Part shown: positions 10,971-20,028 of the stretch, piece by piece
Position numbering within the stretch: position 1 is the first letter of the stretch
Layout: every line of letters begins with the position of its first letter
Origin: Prinsepia uniflora
Lineage: Eukaryota; Streptophyta; Magnoliopsida; Rosales; Rosaceae
Assembly: GCA_032719365.1 (NCBI GenBank)
Contig: CM064876.1
Coordinates: 63,049,864-63,113,863, forward strand
Direction: 5' to 3'
DNA length: 64,000 nt
The notes under the pieces: model-generated
What the model was told of the DNA's origin: nothing
What the model saw: only the letters and a program-made list of their open reading frames with translations
The model's database searches: none
Program-made: the position numbers and the translations under genes

Positions 10971-11633
10971 CCTGTGACCTTTTAAGGACCAATCTCTCTG
11001 AAAAATCAAAACCAAAAGTTCAAGCCTTCTATTTGGTTACCACATAATAAAAGAAAACAAATAACTTTTTTCAGGTAAACAAAACAAACATATTACAACC
11101 AATTGTTGGAGAATGTTCAATACTCAGGAACCCTGTTCCTAGCCCTACAACCCAAGCGGTGAAGAACAAATAGAATTTGCTACAAAAGCCGGGTAAGGGG
11201 GTTCACTTAAGAATACATAATCCACAAAAATCCCAATTACTATTTCAGTTTTGTTTTGATACTTAATTATTACTTCTCGTCATTTTCAGCAATTTTACAA
11301 TCATATGAACCAAAAATATGGAGGCCAGGAATTTTAATACTATATAAAAATTTGGACAATATTCACTTAAGTACAGCAATCAAGATATAAAATTTCTCAA
11401 ATTCAAAGGAAAACTCAAACAAACACATATGAAATTACAATGAACCTCGCATAGTCTAAGCTGAAGCAAGACTTAGTCTATGGGTTTTCTCTGTTTGGTT
11501 GGTGAGAAAACGAAGAAACTCAAATATTATCTAGAAAGTAAACTGAATCGACTCGGCTAAGGCACAAATGTGTATACGTAAACCATGAGTTTTGATTATA
11601 CCCCCAAAAAATGATATTTTAAAGTGTGAGTAC

Positions 11634-11770
11634 CTGGGGGATTGGGGGATGATGGAATCAATTAGGGATTCGAAATAACAGGAACCTGTCTTTATTTTCC
11701 CTCCTAAAGAGCAGTCTGTGAAAATGCCGGGCTGCTCGAGGAGAAAAGCCAATTTGAAACCCTAAACCCT
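11634..11770 (-). other. NUP35: NUP35 5' untranslated exon with upstream ORF
   Basis: A donor CCCCCAG|GTACTC at 11634/11633 pairs with the acceptor TTTTTCAG|AGAGATT at 10998/10997, giving a 635-bp 5'UTR intron. An ATG at 11752 opens a frame that, after splicing, would end at TAA (in CCTTAAAAGG) 15 bases before the main ATG, about 44 codons, out of frame with NUP35. The transcription start is not defined; the 11770 limit is approximate. Confidence 0.6.
11757..11765 (+). promoter_or_regulatory. telo-box near the NUP35 start
   Basis: AAACCCTAA, directly followed by ACCCT. Telo-boxes of this form are common near transcription starts of plant housekeeping genes. The position is just upstream of the 5' exon. 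Confidence 0.5.
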
Positions 11771-12406
11771 CTTCAATTCAAAAGTTTCAGTTTGAACAAT
11801 GGCACTACTTTTTTCCCAATGTCCATTTTACCCTTGTCCCCCTTTCAAATTCGAGCTCTGCATTCCTTCTTCGGCAATCAGTAGGTGGCAAAATAACTCA
11901 TTTATAAAAATAAAAAAATTTCCAAAAAATTTATGGCAATTTTTTTTTTTTTGTCTTTTTTATACCATATCATGATATCAATTTGATACAACACTATTTA
12001 AAAAATGATATTTACATTATACACACTATTGTAAATTATAATAATATTTAAAAAAATATTTAAAATATTGGAAAATTGGTTAATATACTCCCGCAAGCCC
12101 TCCTTAATCCAATATGCACTACCTTATTACATTGTCAATGAATAATAAGATAGGTCTACATTACGGACGTTCGATATCAATCTCATCATTTATGAAAGTC
12201 AAATTAAAAATTTTCAACTTTAAGAATGGAGACGAATCACACTAAAAATCAAATTCTACATGAGCATTTAAAGTTGAGTTATATTTGTATTGGAAAGTGA
12301 GACATACTGGAATGAGGAGGGGGCTTCGTGGGATATATATCAGCAAATATCCCTAAATATTTATGGTTTGTCAAAAGAGGGAGGGGTATAAGAGTAAGTG
12401 AGTTGT
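11771..12406. other. NUP35 upstream region, no gene
   Basis: AT-rich, with a 13-T run near 11941. This presumably holds the NUP35 promoter; apart from the telo-box I cannot name elements. Confidence 0.5.
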
Positions 12407-12415
12407 CAAAATGAA

Positions 12416-13259
12416 GGGTTAAATACATTTTTAGTCACCGTGATTTGTCTCAAAATCAATTTTGATCATCGTAATTTTAATTTTATTAAATTAATTATTG
12501 TAAATTTAGTAGTTAACATATTAAGTTATTTATTAAATTTCTATAAAATATCCAAGGATATTTTTCAACTTTCACCCCAAAAAAAAAAACGTCAGCACCA
12601 TTTCCTTCTCCCTCAAACCCGACCCCATACCCCGCAGACCCATACCCCGCAGACGCCTCCCATTCCAACCTTCTGTCAAGGTTTTTCTTTTTTCTTTTCT
12701 TTTTTCCTCCACACCACGAAAGAGCAAGAAAAAATCAATTGTTGGAGACCAAGATAATGAACTTAAAAGAAAGAACAAGAAAGAGTATTCAGATCGAAGA
12801 CCGGCATATTTCTCGTATCCGCCGATAATGAACTTCTTGATCATCTTTTTCGATATTCACTAAAAATCAGGAGTCTAAAAGCCTTTTCTTTTCTGTGATT
12901 GAAGGGTTGAAGAATGTTGTTCTCTCTTGTTTGAAGTTTGGGTTGTGAGATGGGATTCTTTTACACATTATTAGCAAAGCTCAAGGGTTCACAGAGGGAA
13001 ACAGAAGCATGGGATGGGCGTAGGAAAGTAAGGGAGGAGTGAGGTGCACAGTGGTGTTAGGTTTGAGGGGCAAGGAAATGATGCTGGGATTTTTTGGGGC
13101 AAATGTTCTAAAATGCCCAGGCATATTTAGGAGAAATTTAATGAGTGAATTGATTTTTGCTAACTACAAAATTCACAATGACTAAGTTGGTAAAATTAAA
13201 ACCTCAGTTACTAAAGTTATTTTTTACTTAATTGCAGTGACCAAATTATATTTTTCCCC
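12416..13259. mobile_element. MULE-like element with long terminal inverted repeats
   Basis: The left end (12416-~12555, GGGTTAAATACATTTTTAGT...) and the reverse complement of the right end (~13120-13259, GGGGAAAAATATAATTTGGT...) align over ~140 bp almost without gaps. Shared blocks include GTCAC-G, TTTTAATTTTA, ATTGT-AATTT-GTAGTTA and CATTAAATTTCT-type words. Flanks AAAATGAAG and AAAATAAAT match at 7 of 9 positions, the target-duplication length of Mutator-like elements. The ~560-bp interior is not a transposase; it is CT- then G-rich and may be captured host DNA. Confidence 0.7.
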
Positions 13260-13351
13260 AAAATAAATATATGTTATTTTAACTAAAATTTATCAAAGTA
13301 AATGGTGGTCTCGTCGACATGAGTCGCTATATGGAGTGGACAATTTAACTA

Positions 13352-13377
13352 ATATATATATATATATATATATATAT
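13352..13377. repeat. (AT)n microsatellite
   Basis: Thirteen uninterrupted AT dinucleotides. Confidence 0.95.
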
Positions 13378-13515
13378 CAGTTTAACTAAAATATATATAT
13401 CAGGAAAAAGAAACTAAAATATATGTTATTTTACTAAAACTCAACCAAAAAATTCCCTTATTGCTATCCACACATCTCGTAAATAATATTTCATGTATTG
13501 CACGTCTCATTCAGT

Positions 13516-13700
13516 CAGGCACTGACCCAAGTACATTTAGAGTGAGCTACAGTCCACCTCAAATATGAAAAAATAAGAAAAATTAAATTGATTTTTTATT
13601 AAATATTATTTTATTAAGAAATTTGGTTTTAAATTAACCCACATTTATATTCAATTCTGAGTTCAATCCACCCCTATTTTTAATCCTGAGTTCGTGCCTA
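13516..13700. mobile_element. small hAT-type MITE
   Basis: 185 bp with short inverted ends (CAGGCAC ... GTGCCTA) flanked by 8-bp near-duplicates CATTCAGT (13508-13515) and CATTTAGT (13701-13708), 7 of 8 identical. Eight-base duplications and such ends fit the hAT superfamily. No coding capacity. Confidence 0.55.
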
Positions 13701-14817
13701 CATTTAGTGGTATTTGGAGGTACAACGTGGCTACCAAAGTTCCTGATTTTCCAGCAGCAAAAGCCTAGAAATCGGCAAGGGGCTCGACGGAGCAGGCGCC
13801 TGAGACACACTCACCACATGTGTAAGCGCATGCCGATAGTGTTAGTGAGTGACGACGCATAGCGGGGCTTGGCAGCGCCTACTAGTGTGTGGAGGTGTGC
13901 AGCGCTTGAAAGTGCGTAGGGGGTGCGCCTACCGGCTAGTGGCAACTACTGTCAGCGCCCGCCGACATGTGGTGGGCATGGTGGGGCGTGGCAGCGCCCA
14001 CCGACACGTTGCGATGCGTGAGGCTATTTTTACACGTTTTTTTTACCCTTTTCTCTCAGATACCATTAACTTATGCTACCATAGAACGGACTCTTGAGCA
14101 AACTTCAATAAGAAAAGTCTAATAGACCTTATCTTAGATGTTAATAGCTTCCTGGAAATCTTTTTTTTACAACGAGGAAATCACAGTCGAGAGCTTATGT
14201 GGACTTTATTACATTGAAAGATTATGCTCCCGACTACTTGTGAGTGGACCTCCTTACTACTTTTACACTATGATTTTTACTTGCATGTTTATACTTATTT
14301 GAATTCTTATGAATGCTAAATCCAAGATTTCTTTATGATTCTGAGCATGATGGATGACACATGATTATATTATATTTAACGAGTAAATTTTGGTTTGGAT
14401 GTTTACCGCATTTTAATGTTTTAAACACGTTATGTTTGATATTGATAGTAAAGTGATTAGACGTCCACGAGACGATTAGTTTAAGATAAGACCTTAGAGT
14501 TGAGTTAGTAGTCGTATACCCACTTAAAAGTCGCTGATATCTCAAATACCCGTTTGATTAGTCACAGATTAGCCTTCACATGATTGTTCATCCATGTTAC
14601 TCGTAGTACTAGTCAAATAATGTCTGTTTGTCCCTGAGCTCTAGGGGACACAAGGTGACGGTGCTTACCACCCAACTTTCATGTGGACAAGACACACGAG
14701 CAATTATAAATACAGTCTATCATGCGTGTATGACTCGAGTGACTCAAGAACATGTTTAGTTGGTTACCTATATTATACTCATATTTCAGGATGAGACTTG
14801 TGACTACTTGTTATTTT

Positions 14818-15152
14818 TGTAAGATCCGTGTCCTGTATGGAACAGTGAATGATCCCATATTCTTGCGAGGGGGGAATGGTCTGGGAAGGGAATGGTGGTG
14901 TGCCTTAAAGGTGTAGGCACACACCTATCTAGCGCGAGGCCTTCTCGGAGCTCACTGGCTTTGGATTCCTAGGGAACTCCAAAGTTAAGCGAGTGGAGGC
15001 TGGTGCAATCCCATGATGGGTAACCCACTGGGAAGTTGCACCGTGAGCTCCAGGGAACAAAACCCTGCGGGTGTGATGGTGCGCCCTGCCTAGAGGGGAC
15101 AATATCATACTAGATGAGTTGGGTCCTAACCGAGGAGGGTCGGGTCCTGACA
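14818..15152 (+). repeat. Cassandra-1 5' LTR (335 bp)
   Basis: Starts TGTAAGATCCGTGTCC and ends GGTCGGGTCCTGACA, immediately followed by GAATGGTATTAGAGCC. Confidence 0.9.
14945..15052 (+). ncRNA. 5S rRNA-derived module, Cassandra-1 5' LTR
   Basis: AACTCCAAAGTTAAGCGAGT corresponds to the 5S box A region, GATGGGTAACCCACTGGGAAG to the intermediate element and box C, and TTGCACC to the 3' part. The module is closed by a perfect 9-bp stem GGAGCTCAC (14947-14955) / GTGAGCTCC (15043-15051), in the place of 5S helix I. Likely recognised by TFIIIA/Pol III, by analogy with the family. Confidence 0.8.
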
Positions 15153-15155
15153 GAA

Positions 15156-15168
15156 TGGTATTAGAGCC
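15156..15168 (+). other. Cassandra-1 primer-binding site
   Basis: TGGTATTAGAGCC, one mismatch from the TGGTATCAGAGC typical of initiator tRNA-Met priming. Confidence 0.85.
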
Positions 15169-15347
15169 ATACCCTGACCGGGAAGTGTGTCAGCGAGGAC
15201 GCTGGGCCCTAACGGGGGTGGATTGTAAGATCCATGTCCTAGAGGGAACGGTGAACGATCCCTTATTCCTGCGAGGGGGGAATGGTCTGGGAGGGGAATG
15301 GTGGTATGTCTTAAAAGTGTAGGCACACACCTATCTAGCGCGAGGCC

Positions 15348-15455
15348 TTTTGGGAGCTCACTGGCTTTGGATTCCTAGGGAACTCCAAAGTTAAGCGAGT
15401 GGAGGCTGGTGCAATCCCATGATGGGTGACTCACTGGGAAGTTGCACCATGAGCT
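15348..15455 (+). ncRNA. 5S rRNA-derived module, first copy in 3' LTR
   Basis: Same layout as the 5' LTR module, with GTTAAGCGAG and GATGGGTGACTCACTGGGAAG. The closing stem has one change (GGAGCTCAC / ATGAGCTCC). Confidence 0.78.
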
Positions 15456-15572
15456 CCCGGGAATAAAACATTGCGGGTGTGATGGTGCGCCCTGCCCAGA
15501 GGGGACAATATCGTGTTAGATAGAGTGGGCTGCTGCTCAACTCTGATCTAAACGAGGCCTTTTGGGAGCTCA

Positions 15573-15674
15573 AGTGGCTTTGGGGGGATTGGAACCCCAA
15601 AGTTAAGCGAGTTGAGGCTCGTGCAATTCCATGATGGGTGACCCTCTGGGGAAGTTGCACCGTTAGCTCCCGAA
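15573..15674 (+). ncRNA. 5S rRNA-derived module, second copy in 3' LTR
   Basis: AGTTAAGCGAGTTGAGGCTC and GATGGGTGACCCTCTGGGGAAG are present. The segment upstream of the box A region differs from the first copy. Confidence 0.75.
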
Positions 15675-16271
15675 AACAAAATCGTGAAGGCAAGGGCAAG
15701 GAGGCCCAAAGCGGACAATATCGTGCTAGATGAGTCGGGTCATAACCGAGGAGGGTCGGGTCCTAACAATTTTACGATTATTTCTTGTATAGCGTGAAAG
15801 TTAAGGGTTTATTAACTAGTTTTTCCACAAACTGAGTGGTTAACTACTATTTCTTTATTTACGGCTTTTACACTAAAATATCTATCAGGTCCACTCACCC
15901 TCCTTTTGTTTCACCCCTTAGGTCATAGTGTGCTCGAGATCATCTGCGATGAGGACACCACTAGTTGCTGTTCTGAGACTTCCTTCTCAAGTATTGGCTA
16001 GTAAACCCAAGATTCTCGTTATTTTCTTATGTTTATGCTTTTAGATGGATCATCATGCACTTCTTTTCTGAATTCATAACTTGGTTGGTTTAGATACTTT
16101 ATTTACGTTGTCTTTTTTATAATGTTGAACTATCATTCTCTTTTAACTTACATACTTTCTAAACGCATTGTTTGCTTTTTTTAGGCTTCGTCACGTGAGT
16201 CCCTGTATCCACAAAATAGACATCATTCTTCGACTACGAATTTCTTGTGGATATCTGGGTCGTGGTGTGTC

Positions 16272-16646
16272 ATAATTCATTGACTAAATTGCGTGATTAA
16301 TTCACATATTGATCGAAAATGAAATGTATTGGATTTCTTTTGCGAGCATACGATGCGTTTAATTATCTACTAGCTCTCTATCCTCTTTAATTATCTATTC
16401 CTAGTAATGGAAGGAATTCAGGAAGGAATTCATGATCCATGTTTTCATACTTATTCTTTATTTTTCTGTTCATAATTATGATAGTATTGAATTATTAAAC
16501 TTACTAGCTAGCATCTTGGCACCCGTTCACACATGCGCAATATTTTTTTTTTCATTTTTAGTTTAAACTTTTAGTTTTTAGTTTAATTTTTAACTAGTAA
16601 TATTAAGGAAAACTAAACAACTAAATCCAATAAGTAAGAGCATATC
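16272..16646. other. spacer, nothing recognised
   Basis: AT-rich; no supported feature. A second GAGCATATC preceded by TAA at about 16636-16646 could be a further PIF-type end. Confidence 0.4.
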
Positions 16647-16731
16647 TAAGAGCATGCCTAATAGTAGAGGTAAGGGAAAAGGGCTAAAGCTAAGACTTAA
16701 CCTTTCAAATGATATTGTTCATAACATTTTA

Positions 16732-17063
16732 TGTCAGGACCCGACCCTCCTCGGTCAGGACCTAACTCATCTGACATGATATTGTCCGCTTTGAGCCTCC
16801 TTGCCTTTACCCTCACGGTTTTTTTTTTTGGAGCTCACGGTGCAACTTCTCAGGGGGTCACCCATCATGGAATTCCACCAGCCTCAACTTGCTTAATTTT
16901 GGAGTTCCAACCGAACTCAAAGCCACTGAGCTCCCAAAAGGCCTAGTGCTAGATAGGTGTGTGCCTACACTTTTAAGGCACACAACCATTCCCCTCCCAG
17001 ACCATTCCCCCCTCGCAGGAATGTGGGATCGTTCACCGTTTCTTCCAGGACACTGGTCTTACA
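16732..17063 (-). repeat. Cassandra-2 3' LTR (332 bp)
   Basis: Minus strand starts TGTAAGACCAGTGTCC and ends GGTCGGGTCCTGACA. Confidence 0.88.
16832..16940 (-). ncRNA. 5S rRNA-derived module, Cassandra-2 3' LTR
   Basis: Minus strand AACTCCAAAATTAAGCAAGT, then GATGGGTGACCCCCTGAGAAG, closed by GGAGCTCA / TGAGCTCC. Confidence 0.72.
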
Positions 17064-17118
17064 ATCCACCCCACTTAGGGCCCAACGTCCTCGCTGGCAC
17101 ACTTCATGGTCGGGGTCT

Positions 17119-17131
17119 GGCTCTGATACCA
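17119..17131 (-). other. Cassandra-2 primer-binding site
   Basis: TGGTATCAGAGCC on the minus strand, exact initiator tRNA-Met type. Confidence 0.85.
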
Positions 17132-17149
17132 TTCTATCAGGACCCGACC

Positions 17150-19958
17150 TGTAACAACCTGTCCCTAGTTTTAAGGATTAATTAGGGATTAATGATGAAT
17201 TAGCGAGACTAATTGGGAATTAGTCGAGTATTAACGGACGTTCAGGGCGAATTTATGATTTTGCCCTTGGACGAGGTTAAAAATTAACTTTTGACCCGGG
17301 AGGTTCGATGGTCGAGGGTCAAGGACCGTTACGTAGATCACGTCGATATGAATCCATAGACAGGCGGCACGTCGAATTCGGACGTTCGACGGAGAAGTTA
17401 AGATTCACGGAAGTTTGAACGTACTATTGCACGTTTTACGAGACGGGAGACTTTTGGCAGCAAGTGGGGCATAGATATTTTGGACAGGCCAATGGATGAG
17501 TGACAGGTGTCACTCATCCATTGCCCATCCCAAACATGTTCATGCATATCCACCTTTCGCCGTGTTCGATCATTTTTCCCCATTTCCACCAAACCCGATC
17601 AACCCAATCCAACCATTCCCCTTCTGATCATGTTTGAGAAACCAAGAGAGTGAGAGGAGGGCTGGAGGATGATGGTGGCTGGCCAGGACGGCGCCGCCGT
17701 GGACAACGGAGGCAACTGTCCAGGTAACTCGGTTTTTACCCAATTTCCCCCATTTTAAATTTCATACGTTATGGCCGGTTTTTCTTGATTATAATAGGTT
17801 AGTTAGGTTGTTAGGAAGGTATTAGGGTGATTTTGGTGATGGTTCACGGCTGAGGAAGTCCTGGGGAATTTCTAGAAAAATTGAACCGTGAGGGGAAAGT
17901 TGAACCGAGGTGGATTTAGGGGTTTTTCATTGTTTTGATTTCACAATTAGGATTCTAGGATCAAAATAGGAAGTTTAGAATTGATTAGGAAGAAAAAGGA
18001 TGAAAATTGAAGAAGGAATGAGGTTGGACCAATCACGTTGGTCCAGTTGGACCGGAGTTGCAGGAAAACCGGATCGGCCGGTTCGGACCGGTCTGACCGA
18101 GGAAGAAGACAACACTGTTCATGGCGCGTGGCTCCCACGCACAACCATTTCAGGCAACGCGTGCGGGCGCGTGGTGGGGAGTTTGGGGAAACTTCCAACA
18201 TCTGATTTCATCTATTCGATGTAACGAATATTTTGGGATTGGTTTCAAGTCGATTGGATATCGTCTCGATATAGTTTTGGTTGTCCGAAGGTTTCAGAGC
18301 GCGTTTAAAAATAGTTAAAAATCCCAAAAAATTAGGGGGCTGTAGTGAGGGGTTAATTAAGTAGTTAGTAACCCTCTAAAGTGATTTGGACAGGTTTGAG
18401 AATCTTGGAGACGACGATTAATCCGGGAAGGCGTATGGAGCGCGTATCGAGGCTACAGCTCGGACAGTCTATGAGTGGACTTTCTTTTATGAATCTATGC
18501 ATGCATAAATTTTTTATAAGTACTTTAATATATTTTTTGTGATACCATGAGTGTATTTTGTGTGTGTGATTATTATGGGCACGTACTTCGAGGTTTTCGG
18601 TTTGATACGTGCTTATACGCGTTTATGCTTTTGGTTTTAGTGAAATGGTTTTGAAAAGGTAAAACTGGGCATGAGACCCATTTTGTTTTGGTTTTGACTC
18701 GGCCATGAGGCCTTATTGATGACCTACGGGTCTGAGTCGTGGTCGCGACGGGCGTTGTGTGCACGGCGACAGACGACATGACGCTCGCCTCCGGATTAGG
18801 GATGTGTTCCTTCCGGAGAGGTCACGATGCACGTCCCATGGTCGAGCAGCCACTGGAGGTTCGACTTCAGAGTGCTGACGGTATAGAAGAGCGACCAGAG
18901 ACTGTGTACCATGTTCTAGAGATGGTCGCGGCAGTGATGTGTTCACGGTGGCATACCAGGATTAAGAGCGGTCCTGGATTGATGGTTGTACGCATCGCTA
19001 CGATCGGAATCATGACTAACCCTGAGGTATCGGGCTCGATGTTAATTTATGAGTTTGGGCTTGCATTCCAGTTAAGTGTGAAATCGGGCTAGAGGCCTCA
19101 TTGAGTCATAAGTTCGGGCTGGAGGCCTAGTTAACTTGTGGTATCGGGCGTGAGTCCTGTTTATGGTTTCCATACTAGTATGTATATACCCTCCTTATGA
19201 GCGTATTAGTCTCTTCCAGACGTCATTTATCCTGGAGTGTCACGATCCACTGCCTAGGATGAGTGACTCCAAGAGGGAGCACATTCTAGGAGTGATGAGA
19301 TATGGTATAGTCTCCGACTGGTCCGCAGACTGTCCTCCAGACGTCGTAGATCCTGGATTTTGGATGATTCCTCTCAGATGTTGTAGATCCTTGGGGTAGA
19401 CTCGGAGTGTGACCCCGAGTAGTGTGCACACTGATAGAGATATCGTGACGGGTTATTGAGTTAACATCAGAGAATGTCTAGGATGGGTTTTATATATATC
19501 TACGTATATGTGTATGAGTTTTCACTGAGACGGTGTTGGGCTGAGACCCACGCGTGTTGGTTTTGGGCTGAGACCCACAAGTGTTGGACTGGGCTGAGTT
19601 CCCAGGTACTTTGATTGGATTTTGGGGCAAGGCCCGTGTACTATGTTTGAGAAATGGTTTGCGAATGCATGCATATGTTTTTAGTGAAGGGCATAAAGGT
19701 ATTTTTATGAAAACATTTTTATAAATTATTTGTTTTTGTCCACTCACAATTTTCGTGTTTTGAATGCCCTTTAGGTTAATAGTTGATTGCGCCTGCGAGC
19801 TGTAATAGAGACGAGACATCACACTCCTCCAGATCCTAGCGCTCTCTGGTAGTCCAGGTTGGGCCAAGGACGAAATTATTCCTAGTTTGACACTTTGTGT
19901 CAGAAGGAAGCAGGCGCGTCCCACGTTAATCCCTGGGGATTTGGGACGGGTCCTATCA
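17150..19958 (+). repeat. LARD1 5' LTR (2809 bp)
   Basis: Starts TGTAACAACCTGTCCC and ends GGGACGGGTCCTATCA. Contains clusters of hairpin units such as GGGCTGAGACCC, GGGCTAGAGGCC and GGGCTGGAGGCC (about 18660-18730, 19040-19160, 19540-19640). Confidence 0.88.
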
Positions 19959-19960
19959 AG

Positions 19961-20028
19961 CTGGTATCAGAGCAGGTTGGCTCATATGATACCCATAATA
20001 CTCTGATACCAGTTGGTATCAGAATAGG
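19961..20028 (+). other. LARD1 primer-binding site with inverted copy
   Basis: CTGGTATCAGAG (19961-19972; primer site 19962-19973) faces a perfect inverted copy CTCTGATACCAG at 20001-20012, followed by a further direct near-copy TTGGTATCAGAA. Confidence 0.85.

Larger units (their letters stand above)
14818..15768 (+). mobile_element. Cassandra TRIM retrotransposon 1, complete
   Basis: LTR (14818-15152), tRNA-iMet-type primer site (15156-15168), 71-bp interior and longer 3' LTR (15224-15768), flanked by ATTTT on both sides (14813-14817, 15769-15773). LTRs begin TGTAAGATCC and end GTCCTGACA / GTCCTAACA. They contain 5S rRNA-derived modules, the hallmark of the Cassandra family of terminal-repeat retrotransposons in miniature. 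No coding capacity; mobilisation must come from another element. Confidence 0.9.
15224..15768 (+). repeat. Cassandra-1 3' LTR, enlarged to 545 bp
   Basis: About 15224-15518 follows the 5' LTR. Then, after a ~30-bp novel stretch (GGGCTGCTGCTCAACTCTGA), a second, diverged partial LTR runs from CGAGGCCTTTTGGG to the end. The second part (GGCAAGGAGGCCCAAAGCGG) resembles Cassandra-2 more than the first part does. Confidence 0.85.
13700..16271 (+). mobile_element. decayed Ty3/gypsy-type LTR, host of Cassandra-1
   Basis: Landmarks match in order those of the intact LTRs elsewhere in the window: a GC-rich segment (about 13785-14010), GTGAGTGGACC (14239), GTCCACTCACC with a CCCTTAGGT context (about 15889-15925), and an end GGGTCGTGGTGTGTCA at 16271. 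The left border is not defined and no internal domain follows. Divergence suggests a much older insertion than the nests to the right. Confidence 0.45.

Noticed and set aside
12398..12757. 119-codon plus frame and opposite 90-codon frame
   Set aside because: Low-complexity (Phe/His/Gln-rich) and located across the MULE terminal repeat; no domain.
14945..15052. Genuine 5S rRNA gene
   Set aside because: Only the internal-promoter core matches; the ends differ and the module lies within a TRIM LTR with primer site and target duplication.
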